Source: Stagonosporopsis chrysanthemi
Taxonomy: Eukaryota; Ascomycota; Dothideomycetes; Pleosporales; Didymellaceae
Length of the DNA stretch: 64,000 bases
Direction of reading: 5' to 3'
Assembly (NCBI GenBank): GCA_022560025.1
Contig: JAFISE010000080.1
Span: 62,001 to 126,000 of the forward strand
Positions 10,846 through 22,459 of the stretch are shown here, in pieces. Both the position numbers and the translations under genes were made by a program. The notes beneath the pieces were generated by a model. The model ran no database searches, had not been told where the DNA came from, and was given only the letters and a program-made list of their open reading frames with translations. The number at the start of each line of letters is the position of its first letter. Position 1 is the stretch's first letter.

Positions 10846-11440
10846 ATTCGGCAAAGTGAAACCAACAACACCACGCATGATGACAATGACGACATGATAT
10901 AAGGACTTGGTCTGCATCTACTGGCTGATTTCAGGCGTTATTGGGGGAAACATAGGGAACGTAATTTCTTTTGTTTAGTTTCTTTTGTCGTCTCTCATCC
11001 AGTCACGTCTATCTACACATCTAGGGTTCTCCCTGCAACATCTATCTATCTGACCATCTACTTGTCCATCTACCCATCTGTCTCTTTAATGTTCATCTTT
11101 TCGGTGTATACGGAGCAAGACGCGGCTGGACCTGCAACGAAGACCCATCACGGCGCAAACAGATCAGATCGCAAAACATCGTCCCCAAGAACCACATAGC
11201 TAGTACACACGCAACAGGACACGAATGTACATACATACATACCTCCAATACCCACCTCTTGCGCCCCTCAACCCTCTCTGCCTTCCCGTGTATGTAGACC
11301 TCAAAACCCACTTTACCCATGCCCTGTATCTCGCACCCCCAAAGCAAGGACCCCCCTCCCATCGCGCCCGCACGCTCCCTCACCGCCACCATATCTCCCA
11401 GGGTACCTCCCAAACTGCCTCAACGGCGTGGGCTCCTGCC

Positions 11441-11498
<58 letters not shown>

Positions 11499-11501
11499 CC
11501 G

Positions 11502-11550
<49 letters not shown>

Positions 11551-12073
11551 TATGCGGTAACTCCTCCCTCCCACCACCTCGCTCTATGCGCAACCCTCCT
11601 CAACGCAACAGTCTCCCGCCCTGAGCACCAAATCAAACCCCCAGGCGCGAAAAGATTTTTTTTTCCCCTGGCGTTTCTAACGGGATTCCGCAGACGGAAA
11701 AAAGGCTGTTTGGTGTGTTGGGGGCGACCGGGGCTGCAAAGGGGAACCGTAGCCTCCGCTGCCCGCATTGGGGGACTGCGGGGGTGCGGGCGCGGGCGCG
11801 CGCGGGGCAAGCACGACGCGCGCGCCGGGATGCGTTCCGTCGGGTGCGTGCTGGGCGCGCGAAGGAGGGAGCGGGGAGCAGCGGCGTGAGGGGGCATTGA
11901 AAGGGGGGCGCGGCCCCGTGAGAGGAGGTGTGTTTTTCGTTGACTTACTTTGGGAGCTACGAACGTGCGATTTGATTGTGTGCTTGAGTTGGGTTGAGTT
12001 GGATTGAATTGAATTGAATTGCGTTGTATTATTGGATTGGATTGGAAGTGGTCGAACGATTCTCTAGACCACG
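10846..12073. other. Intergenic region with simple repeats and poly-C tract
   Basis: 3' flank of the arrestin gene and promoter of the dihydroxyacetone kinase gene. It holds ATCT- and ACAT-like short repeats (about 11040-11085 and 11225-11245), the poly-C tract at 11442-11550, a GC-rich G-run stretch (11720-11900) and GAATT/GGATT-type repeats (12000-12045). No gene recognised. Confidence 0.7.
11442..11550. repeat. 109-bp poly-C (poly-G on minus) tract
   Basis: 56 consecutive C, the interruption GCCG, then 49 consecutive C. The tract is unusually long for a genome of ordinary composition. It lies about 0.5 kb upstream of the dihydroxyacetone kinase start. It may be a real homopolymer able to form G-quadruplex or i-motif structures, or its length may be distorted by sequencing or assembly. 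Confidence 0.9.
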
Positions 12074-14076
12074 ATGTCGTGTAAGTAACATCCTTCCCCT
12101 TCGCGGTCCCTGTTGCTGCGTCCAACAGACACACACACACGCCTTGAGCAATAATTTTGACCCAGCACAGCGAAACACTTCATCCACGACCCCACCCACC
12201 TCGTCACCACCGCGCTCCTCAGCATCCCCCACACCAACCCTGCGGTGCAATGCGACATCGCCAACAAAACCATCTATACCAAAAACGCCCGCGCCCAAGT
12301 CTCCATCGTGTCCGGCGGCGGCTCCGGCCATGAACCCAGCTTCGCCTCCTTTGTGGGCCCTGGCTTGCTTTCGGGCGCAGTCGCAGGCACCATTTTCGCG
12401 TCGCCCAGCGCAGAGCAGGTGCGCCGATGCATTTTGCACCGGGTGAGTAAGGAGAAAGGTGTTCTGGTTGTGGTGATGAACTACACGGGGGATGTGTTGA
12501 ATTTCGGCATGGCGGTGGAAAAGGCCAGGGCTGCGGGGATTGAGGTTGATATGGTGGTTGTTGGGGATGATGCTGGCGTAGGGCGCGCGAAGGGGGGAAA
12601 GGTGGGACGCAGGGGGATTGCGGGGACGGTGTTGGTGCAAAAGGTTGCTGGGGCGCTGGCGGCGAGGGGGTGAGTGTAGCGGAATCGTGGTGAGGGTGGG
12701 ACTGTGCTAATGTCGTGTTAGGGCGAGTTTGAAGGATGTCACGAGGGTTGCGCAGGTTGTGGCTGACAACACCGTGTCGATCGGCTCGTCGCTGTCGCAT
12801 GTCCATGTCCCTGGGCGCAGAGAGCCGGAGGAAGATGAGCTGAAGGACGGCGAGGTCGAGATTGGAATGGGTATCCATAACGAAGCGGGTTCGGAGCGCA
12901 AGGCCACGGATCTACCGGGATTGGTGAAGACGATGCTGGAGCACTGCCTGAACACTGCAGACCAGGACCGCAGCTTCTCGACCATCACTGGAAAAGATGA
13001 AGTTGTGCTTCTAGTTAACAACCTTGGAGGTGTCAGTCCGCTGGAGCTGGGAGGCATCACGAACGAGGTGGTGGAGCAGCTGGATGGAACCTTCGGAATC
13101 AAGCCTGCCCGCATACTCTCTGGCACCTTTATGACTAGTCTGAACGGTCTCGGCTTCAGCATCACCTTGCTGAAGGTGGCTGATCTGCAACTCAGCAGTG
13201 GCCCATCATTATTAGAGCTGCTCGATGCACCAGCTGAGGCGAGTGGCTGGTCGGCAGCGATCAGCAGCGGCACGTGGCAGAAGCGAGGGCAAGCGGCGGC
13301 GGAGGAGGAGGAGAAGCAGACTGATGCTGAGGAGGTCCAGCCGAGCACTCTAAGGGGTAAGTCGGGTGTGTACACTCTGACCTTGCCGGTGCTAACGAAA
13401 CATCAGTCGACCCTACACAAGCACAGTCAGCCCTGAAGATGGCTCTGGAAAGGCTCATTTCGGTCGAGCCTGACGTCACAAAATACGACACAATAGTCGG
13501 CGACGGAGATTGTGGCATTGGATTGAAGCGTGGCGCAGAATGTAAGTCACTCATCACGTGATTTGTTGCCTAGACTGACAGGGTCCAGCGATCCTCAAGA
13601 TGCTTGAAACGGCAAAGAGCACCGACGACTTGCTAATTCTCCTTAACAACATTATTCAGGTTGTCGAGGTGTCCATGGACGGAACTTCAGGTGCCATCTA
13701 CGCCATCTTCCTGAATGCGCTTGCCCATGGACTGCGACAGAATGCGCCCTCTTCGCCAGGGCCAGTCACACCAGAAATCTGGGCAAAAGCATTAGACTCA
13801 TCGCTCAAGGCGCTCGGCAAGTACACGCCTGCCCAGCCTGGAGATCGAACATTGATGGATGCGCTGTATCCATTTGTTGAAACACTGTCGAAGACGGCAA
13901 GCATCGACGAAGCTGCAGCAGCCGCACAGAAGGGCGCACGAGGCACCAAGGGCATGAAGGCGAGCTTGGGCAGAACCGTGTACGTTGGGGGTCAAGGGTT
14001 CCAGGAGGTTCCAGATCCCGGGGCTCACGGACTCGCTGAACTACTGCTGGGCCTGAGTGAGGGATTGAAGAAGTGA
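12074..14076 (+). CDS. DAK1: Dihydroxyacetone (glycerone) kinase
   Basis: ATP-dependent kinase that phosphorylates dihydroxyacetone to DHAP, in glycerol catabolism and DHA detoxification; probably cytosolic. Five exons in phase: 12074-12080, 12171-12669, 12722-13356, 13407-13541 and 13589-14076, giving 587 aa, the length of yeast Dak1. Exon 1 codes only MSS minus two bases, and intron 1 contains an AC dinucleotide run. The DhaK domain has GGGSGHEP at residues 51-58 and the covalent substrate-binding His at 221 in GMGIHNEAG, matching His220 of the Citrobacter enzyme. The DhaL domain has the Mg-ATP loop GDGDCGIGLKRGAE followed by DGTSGAIYAIF and GDRTLMDAL. The gene converges on SMD2 with 142 bp between stops. 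High confidence. Confidence 0.95.
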
Positions 14077-14218
14077 AAGTGGTGGGTATCGCTTGATTGA
14101 TTCGTTCGGTGGTGCTCGCTGGCGGTGCGATCGATATGTAACTTTTAATGCATTCCAAACTCCAAGATCGTGATCGATGTCGTGACCCAAATCTGCCACC
14201 GCCGTGCTCCCAACGCGC

Positions 14219-14718
14219 TTAAGACAGCAGAACAAGAATGACAGAGTCGCCGCGGAGGAACCTGCGACCGTTAGCAGCCAGCTCATTTTTGAAAGAGACT
14301 TGACGTACAGCTTCGAAATGAAACGATCCTTGTTGACCTTCCTGCCCGGGGCGCCGTTTGCTAACCGCGGGGTCTCAGTCCACATCTCTTTCGCGTTCTC
14401 GAGGACCATGTTGCAGTGGCGGTCGAAAGCCTTGACGCGGGCAAGGATCTTGCGGTTGTTGCGGCAGGAGATCAGGACTTGTGTGCGCGAGCGGACGGCG
14501 GTCTGGAGGATGGAGAGGGGCCCAGTGGTGAGCTCGTGCTCCTCGACTTGGGCGACTTCGTATTCGCTGCAGACTTTTAGCTGTATGATTGAACGAGGGC
14601 GCGGGGGGGTACGTACGTCAATTCTGACCTGGGCTTGGAGAGAAGCTCTCTGCGGCGGGTTAGTTTGTGTAGGTTGATTGACAGGACACGGTACGTACTG
14701 GATCTTTGCGTCGGCCAT
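14219..14718 (-). CDS. SMD2: Small nuclear ribonucleoprotein Sm D2
   Basis: Core Sm-ring subunit of spliceosomal U1, U2, U4 and U5 snRNPs; partners with SmD1 and SmF/E/G around the snRNA Sm site. Four exons, 5' to 3': 14718-14699, 14649-14617, 14566-14309 and 14261-14219, giving 117 aa. The reading frame only makes sense after splicing: MADAKIQ, then ELLSKPRSELTEYEVAQ, then the Sm1 motif (TGPLSILQTAVRSRTQVLIS, NNRKILARVKAFDRHCNMVL), then Sm2 ending in FLRGDSVILVLLS. A 33-nt microexon forms exon 2. Sequence conservation with other fungal SmD2 proteins makes both identity and exon joins firm. Confidence 0.95.
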
Positions 14719-15388
14719 GTTGAGTGTTGCTGAGGTTTGGCAGAGTAGTGCGATGTGTATGCGACAACGGAGTCTTGGGGTGTGTTAGCTGGTGCTGCTG
14801 CAGCTGCTGTCCAGGATGAAGAGCTGTGGGCCGGTCGCAGAGGTGTCGCGGGTGCCTGAAGGCTCGCTCACGTGACGCACAGACGGCTGAAGAGGGACTG
14901 ACCAGCTGTGAGGGAGGATGATGCCACGGCAACGCGCTTGGATGGAGTCGTTCCGGCGGTTGTAGGCGTCAGGCAAGAAGTTGAAGTCAGCTAGCTCGGA
15001 CGCAAAGACGACGGTGGAGCCTTAGTCAGCCACGTCGGCCAATCAACGCGTCGGGGCTGCCCGCGCATATGCATCTGTTCGAGAAGCCATTACGGCGTCA
15101 TCGTAACGCTTCCACGCCCTCGGTCGTTGCTTTCACGCGTGCAGCTGCCTGTGGAGGCTCCTACAAACCGCCAGAAACATATGAAGACCGCCACGGACCC
15201 ATCTGAACATTGTTACTGCAGCGTGGTGGCTTTCTTCGCGCTACGCGGTTCACGTCGCGCGCTTGAGCAATGGTCCAACCTCGCTCGCGTGTCTCTTAGT
15301 GTGGATACCGATCTCCTTCATAACGCGCCCTCGATCCTCGCCTGCTCCACAGCACGGCCAGCCCTCCTCGGCCAACTCCCAGACTGCC
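14719..15388. other. Bidirectional promoter, SMD2 and Spt21/Ams2-like gene
   Basis: 670 bp between divergent start codons, with no gene seen. Two ACGCGT boxes at 15046-15051 and 15135-15140 lie on the side of the Spt21/Ams2-like gene. Confidence 0.7.
15046..15140. promoter_or_regulatory. Pair of ACGCGT (MCB-type) motifs
   Basis: ACGCGT at 15046-15051 and at 15135-15140, 338 and 249 bp upstream of the Spt21/Ams2-like start. In yeasts paired MCBs bind MBF in G1/S promoters. That fits a regulator thought to act on histone genes in S phase. Function here is inference. Confidence 0.4.
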
Positions 15389-18300
15389 ATGTCGACTCCC
15401 TCTGCCATGGCCGTCGGGAACGGTGCCATGCAGCAGACGTCGGCGTCACCTGCTGTCGTCGTCGACGACAACGACGACGACAAGGGCGGGATACCGCGTC
15501 GTTCTATGCGAGGCAAGCATGTCCAGCACTGACGACGGTTTCTGTCTAACCTTGATCGGCTTACAGTGAAGATTCTCTACACCTTCGATGACCAGAACAA
15601 GTCAAACTGCCTGGCACGTCTGCCAAACGCCCTCGACATCCCTGTCGTGTCTCTCGACGAAGACACCCAGGTTGGCGTCATCGAGCTCAAGACCTGCATC
15701 CAGGCCATCGTTGTTGCGAGGTATGCTCCATGAAGAATAGCGGCCGCCTCGCAGACCAGTGCTTACCGTCACAGCCCCGAGCTCACTGCCAAACTGGGCC
15801 ACGACTACACCGTCTACGCATACGATTTTTCCGAGTACGAAACACCGCTTGTCGGCCAAGGCATGCTGTCGTGGATCCTCGCCTCTGCCTCGGCCACCCC
15901 CAATGCCCCCGCCGAGGACTCGCAAACCATGGTCACTGGTCGTGTATGCAAGAACATCCTCGGCCTATTCTCGAACGGCATCAAAGAGACGCTGGAGGTG
16001 AAGCTCAAGCTTGTGCCTGTGCCGACGTCTATGCAGAAGAAGTATGTGGAGAACATGGAGCGCTATCACAGCCTGAGCCAGATCATGCCCGAAGGCTTCG
16101 ACTACACCGCATGGTCCGACTTCCTCAGGGAGAACCCCACCCTTGGCCAACTGGCCCAGCCAACGCCAAACACCCCCTCGCAGCATCTGCAGCATCTGCA
16201 GCGTTCGTCTACTGGTGGTTATGAGCCATTCCATCAGATGCTCACCCGCCAAAGCCCGTCGCAGGAGCCCGCTAGGAACGACTCTTTCTACAAGCATTCG
16301 AATGCGTCCTTCATGTCTCAGCCGTCACGAGGTTCAAGCCCTGCACGCAGTGTCGCCTCTTTCCGCCATGTCCCCTACAACCCCCCCGAACAGCGCCCGA
16401 GTTCGCGAGCATCTGTCCGAAGCGACATGTCGACACATTCGCAGCAGTGCCCAGTTGACCCACAATACATCATCGAGTTCCAAGAGGACGGGCCACCAAG
16501 AAAAAGAGCACGCATTACCCAGGCAACCAGACCACGAAACACCCCCTTGACCGCTCGCAACGATTCTTTGCACAAGACCGCCGCCACCGCCTCGTCCGTC
16601 TGGCTTCACAGGCCCATCGCTACAAATGCAGCCGCCAACTTCGCCGATGCTGAGATGCAACCTCGAGCCCCGACTCCACGGCCAGGCAACAGGCCATTTG
16701 GCGCCCGACCGCCTCCACGTTTGCCGGCTCCAAGCGCTTTGCGTCACGGATCTATGGATGCCGGGCGACCCTACGTGTCGCCATACAACAACGCAGGTGC
16801 CTTTTCCGATACTGCTGTAGACTCCGGCGATGATGACAGAGACGGAAGCCCTGACGAGACACCCCGAGACATACCGTCCTCACCACCCGTAGTTTGCCAA
16901 CCGACCTCTCCCACGCCGTCCAGCCCAACTTTGCCGATCTTTCCCCAGTTGACAGACTCCGGCTTTGTTAGTGACGTGACCCTTAGTAGGGAGGATGATG
17001 GTTATAGGAATGGCGCCACAGTACCGGATGGTAGCGATCTGGTCACGAGAAATTCAGCACGAGACGCTGCGAGAGACGCAACGAAACGCCGCAAGCAGCT
17101 CGCACGTATGGAAGTCACTCCGTACGATCAATCGCACAAGCCGTGGCAAGAAGTCAATCCTGGACCCACAGAGCGCTTGCCTCAGACCTACGTTCCCCCA
17201 CCAAGGTCGTTCACGCGCGATCCTTACAAGCAGGTCGCACAAAGCATCGAAACCGACACTTGCGACCAGAGACCCATTTACGCTGGTTTGTCAAGGGCCG
17301 AAGCGCCAGGTTTTTCACGGTCTCAAACATTACCGGAAGGTCCTAACGCTGCTGTACCAATCAATAGGCCGCGACAGCCACCTACGGACTCCTTCCCCTT
17401 TCCTCCTCTTGAGAATTCACGGATGACTGGAAATGCTGGCTCTCCGGACTCTACATTTTCACAATGCTCACCCGAAAGTGAGGCTGGGGAGAGGATCTAT
17501 AGTCGTGAAGCTACGCCGAATGGCCCCACAAAACGGCTCAAGGCATCGAAGTCCAGAGGCCTACCCAGATCTCACACCTGGTCCGGCACGGGAGAGCCCA
17601 TGTCAGATGCTCCCACACCGACCGACTCTGCTGCGATTGACAAAGGGGTTACACGCAGTGGATCACACGCAAAGCGAAAAAAGTACATCAAGGAGAAGCT
17701 CCAGAGTGCACTTGCCAGTGGAGATATGCCCGATCACTGTCATAACTGTGGTGAAATCGAGACACCGACCTGGAGGAGGCCGTACACCCGTGTTGTACAT
17801 GGTACACCTGATGGCATCGTGCTGTCTTCCGCCGGCATTGTGGCGTATGAAGTTATCGAGCCTAAGCCAGAGAAGGGCGAAGGGCCAATGTATCGCATTT
17901 ACAGGAACAAGGTCACGAAAGAAGAGAAGGACGCTAACATCTACGAGCCAATGAACCTGTGCAATCCGTGTGGTTTGTTCCTGGCCAAAAAGGGCAGATC
18001 TCGCCCACAATCCTTTTGGAACAAGCCCAGTGAACCGAAGATTCCGAAAAGAAAACGCATATCGAGTGGACGTAGCAAATCACAGTCTCAAAACGAGGAC
18101 GTCGCATCGGATGCCGCCGTGCCACACTCGGATGCTATAGTTCCGGACAAACAGGCTCTCGACGAACCGTCAGAGAGCCAGACCAACAACGTTATGCCAC
18201 CACCATCTACTAGACCACGAGCTTCAAGCACTTCAACTATGGACAACACCACAGGTCGGGAAGAGGTGCGTGCCAGCGCTGAAGCGGAGGCTGCATTCGA

Positions 18301-19663
18301 ACGAGCGATCCAGTCTAGTCCGGCAGGTTTCCGAAGAAGCAAAGAGTTGTCAGTGGACGACGATCCTGAGCTGACTCCCAAGCCGACTCGTCGGTTGCTC
18401 TTCCCGTCTCCACGCAAGGATGGGCAAGTCAAAACACTCGACTCCAAGCAAGATAGCGCCGAGAAATCTCGCCCGTCAAGGATCTTGAAAGGAGAGGCAG
18501 CACCAGAGAATCCTTGCTGCGAGCGGTGCAGGAGACTTAAGAAAAAGTGCAATCGTGAGCAACCGTGCAGACGTTGCATAGTATCGGAACATGAGTGCGT
18601 GCCCGCCAAGATGCGCATGGTCGTTTACCCGCGCAAAGATGCTCCTGCTCCTGCAACGCCAAACGCGCAAGACACGCCGTTCAACTATGAAGAACAACCC
18701 ACGGATATTGAGTCCACGTTAGCTGTTTCGCGTGCTACCACCGCACAGCCTGATGAGTCGTTATCAGCAATCGCCGATGATGAAGAAGTCGATAAGGAGA
18801 ACTGCCCTCCAGCAGCGCAGGACAGTCAATATGATGATCTGTCGTATCTGTTCGAGACGCCAGCAAAGACGACCCCCAAGAAAACAACACCAAGGAAAGA
18901 AGATCTACTTTCAGAGCTACTCAAAACACCTACCCCAGGCTCTCGCCACCGCTTGCCATTGACGCCAAAACGGGGCGCTGATGAAATTGATTCAACGATG
19001 ACACCGTCAAGAAGCATCTTTACGCCGCGGACCATGCGCCCTGCCTCAGCTGCGCCGGATACGCCCTTCACGCGACAGCTCAATGCAATGTTGTCCGACG
19101 CCAACAACTCGTCCCCCACACAAGTCTTCGACTTCTCTGCCTTCCCTGTTTTCGACACACCGGCTCGTGCAAGTGGCGCGCAGTTCTCGGACCTTTTCAA
19201 CGATGACTTCCTGTCAAGTGACATGCCTGCATCAAGTTCGCCAGCAAGAGCTGGCATGTTGGGGCTTGGGTTTGATCTGTACGAGGATCCCAACACATCA
19301 TCTGTCGGGCTGTGGACCGACCAAGATATGTTTGGTAGTGATGCTGTCATGCTCGATGTCGACAACGAGCCCAAAGGTGGCTCAGACGCGACTGATGGCA
19401 CTGGTGCGACCGCCTTGCTGAAGATGACGGTTGGCGGTATTACGGTGGATTTTGCTTCGATGATCGAAGAGGTTGTCGGCAACAACGATGAGAATGCGGA
19501 TAGTGTCGAAGCGGAAGGGGCGACATCCGCGACAGTTGAGACACAACCTTGTCCTGAGGTGTCGAAGACGCAATCGATTGCAGAGGTCAGCCAAGCCCAG
19601 ACAAGCCCTGAGGCGACGAGCCAGGGTCTGGCACAGACACCTGATGCTCCGGAGGAGAGCTGA
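15389..19663 (+). CDS. Spt21/Ams2-like regulator with GATA-type and Zn2Cys6 zinc clusters
   Basis: Large nuclear regulator, 1388 aa. Its N-terminal domain (about residues 42-175: VKILYTFDDQNK, HDYTVYAYDFSEYETP) matches the Spt21/Ams2 family. Fission-yeast Ams2 is an S-phase GATA factor for core histone genes and CENP-A loading; budding-yeast Spt21 acts on histone genes. Exons are 15389-15512, 15567-15720 and 15775-19663. Intron 1 begins with GC (AG|GCAAGC), the only donor restoring phase. A GATA-like finger has C748-x2-C751, then 70 residues, then C822-x2-C825; canonical GATA loops are 17-18. A second metal cluster at 1008-1034 fits C-x2-C-x6-C-x5-C-x2-C-x6-C, the fungal Zn2Cys6 pattern. The remainder is polar and rich in SP/TP sites. 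Role in histone expression is inferred from family. Confidence 0.88.
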
Positions 19664-21298
19664 ACACGACGATACGATCTGACGGCACGTTGCCGTTTTT
19701 TTTTTCTGGATTTTAGCAAGGCGTTGTACAGCGATCTGCATTTGCATGACACGGCGCGTTCCGTGAACGTCGATCGACGATGACGATTTCAAGATATACC
19801 AACGACATTGCGCAGAGCAATCGCATAGATAGACCCTGTAGTATTACTAAGGCCACTTTTACGGAGCCTCACATCAATGAACCAAGACATTCAGTCCCTA
19901 CACCATACGGCCACATGCACCGCTCTTGTGACGTTGCGCGAGATATCGATCAACCTCTCAGACAATGTCCAGTTTCACGGAGCAGTACGCGGCCAGCTCG
20001 TCTCAAGACCCTCTGCGCGTTTGGTCTTTGTGAAGATCTGTTTCGACTCACTGGGCAAAACGCTGGGCAAAAAGGGATGAGCAGAGACCCGGCCTCACGA
20101 TCCTCGAAAATACAATGGGTCCCAAAAGGATGATAAGCTCCGCCCCGTAAAGGCAGCTTGAGGATCCCGTCGTGGCCACGGGCCTCGCTGCTGTCGCGGC
20201 GTATAGCACCGCCCAAATGGATCCAGGAACGTGTGGTTCTAGAATAAACATAATCTCCACCAGCCGCTGCCCGAATGATGTCAGAGCGTCTTTTTGCGTC
20301 GAGGCCCAGTGATTGCAGCATGATTATGACAAGCACGAAACAGCCTAGCGTGACGTAGCTCTGCCGGTGCTTTGCCCGTTGCAGGGGAGGCGCCGTTCTG
20401 CGTCCCGCAGCTTGACACCTGCAGCTGGGACTTGAAACCCCCTAACGTTCTCGCGCCTCTGCTCGCTCATACCCCCGCCCAACCACGTACGCAGTCCCAG
20501 AACCCGACGTTCGTAGCAGACGTTTGTGCAGCGTTATTCCTGGGTTGGCTCTCGCACCGTCTTTTTCGGCATTATGCGCGACACATCTGATGTGATGGGA
20601 GCAGCCAGCAGTTCGGCCCTTCCGTGCGCTGCCTGTTCCTTGAGCGTATCACGCCTCAATCTGTCGACCTGATTTTCTCCGCCAATGTTGGACTCCGGAT
20701 TGCGTCCCAACGTCGTGAGCGTGACTCGGCCGTGGTAGGGCTGCCTGAACACGGGCGATCAAAGAGTTGCAAACGTTCTTCCGACGAAGGATGCATGGCT
20801 AGTCGACACCTGGTGGCAGCTGTAGCGCAGCTGTCGCCTGAGCGGCGAGTCAAGCACCATGGACAACGCCGTGCCGGGCCTACATAGATTAATCGGCCTC
20901 ATGCCGCGTGAGCATGTTCCCTGACTGTTCCACAAACCGGTGCCCCATTCAGCTAGCAAGCCACGAGTTTCCCCAGGATATCGGAGACCGCTCTCGCTTT
21001 CGTGCGACAAGGCCCGAGGAGCAAGGAACGGATGTTCCACTAATTCCTTTTCTGCACACTTCATTTCGAGATCCTGGTCTAGAACCCATCGCGTCTGCTG
21101 ATTGCTGGCATTGCTTCGAATCTGAAAAGCCACCGATCCTCGTATGGCAATGCGTATGGGAAGATTTCTTCCTTCTTCCCCTCATTTGCGTTTCTGACAT
21201 TATCGTTTGTGCCGCCTACCTCCCGTCAATCATTCCTACATTACTTTTCCTATCGACAATCGTGTTTCGAGTGTGTGTGCCCTGGACCAATATGTAAT
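19664..21298. other. Intergenic, no gene seen
   Basis: 3' flank of the Spt21/Ams2-like gene, with a T-run near 19698, then about 1.5 kb without a convincing open frame, and the promoter of the rhodopsin-domain gene. Confidence 0.65.
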
Positions 21299-22459
21299 AT
21301 GCTCTCGTCACGGGATCACGACACAGAATCGCACGGCTACGTGAACCCAGAAGTGCCACTGAACTTGGGCCTGTGGTTCTTGTATGCTGGTGCTACATTC
21401 TTCCTCGCACTGCGCGTATGGATCAAAATCACGAGACGCCACGGACTGTGGTGGGATGACTGGATCTTGCTGGTCACTTGGGTATGTGTTCCTCGACGCT
21501 GACCGACTCGACAATGACTGACCGCTGCAAAGATCATCCTCACAGTAAACAACAGCCTCATTAGTCTTGAATATGCAACTGGCTATGTCGTCGACAAATG
21601 GGACGACCGCATGCAGATTCTCATTAACGTCACATCTTGCGGTACCCTTGTAGGGCAGGCCCTCAGCAAAACAGCGTTTGCAGTCACGTTGTTGAAGCTC
21701 ACCAAAGGCTGGCCTCGATGGATCCTCTGGTTCTGTATTGTCACCATGAACGCCTACATGATTGTGAAGTGTGTCTTCCAGTGGGCGAAGATCATCGATA
21801 AGCCAAGCTATGATGTCTGGTACCGACTCCCGTTTTACCTGGACTGGACCTTCCGCGAGAACTTCAAGGAGGGTGGTAATGGTGAGCAACCTTGACAACT
21901 CCAGAATTCGAATCATTGCTAATTATCACCAGTGTACAACATCATCATGGACTTCGTCATGGCCACCTTCCCCTGGCTCATCACCTGGAACCTCGACATG
22001 CGCAGAGTAGAAAAAATCGGCCTCTGCCTCGCCATGAGTCTCGGAATGGTCATCGCCATCATCGCCGCCATCCGTACCGGCTGGAAAGACGGTGGCAACC
22101 CCAAGGACGAATGGTACTTTTGGCGCAACGCGCACTCCAACGTGTGGTATTCGTCCGAAATCGTCGGCACTATCATCGTCCAGTGCATTCCTGTGCTGCG
22201 CCCGTTCCTCCGCGACATCCACACCTCGCTCACGTCAAAAAAACTCAATTCCCACGTCAACGACACAACGCACAGGAGCAGAATGCCGACGGGCTATATG
22301 AACCAAAGCCACAACGCGCGCGCGTACTCGGACGCCAAAGAGGGGACGGTGAACGATGACTCGTCCCCGGATTCGTGGGATAACCAGGGGATTTACACGA
22401 AGAAAGATTTTGAACTCACGAATGTGGAGGTGCAACGGAGTCCGCAGTCGATGGTGTAG
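21299..22459 (+). CDS. Fungal rhodopsin-domain (SAT4/PTH11-like) integral membrane protein
   Basis: Predicted seven-helix membrane protein of the fungal rhodopsin-domain family, some members of which act as PTH11-like surface sensors in plant pathogens. Three exons: 21299-21481, 21533-21881 and 21933-22459, giving 352 aa. It has helices beginning LGLWFLYAGATFFLALRVW, a WWDDWILLV motif typical of the family, later helices around IIMDFVMATFPWLITW and a C-terminal soluble tail of about 90 polar residues. There is no CFEM domain. It is transcribed in the same direction as the upstream gene but 1.6 kb away. Ligand and pathway are unknown. Confidence 0.88.

Noticed and set aside
11225..11624. Plus- and minus-strand frames rich in poly-Pro or poly-Gly
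   Set aside because: They are translations of the poly-C tract, not genes.
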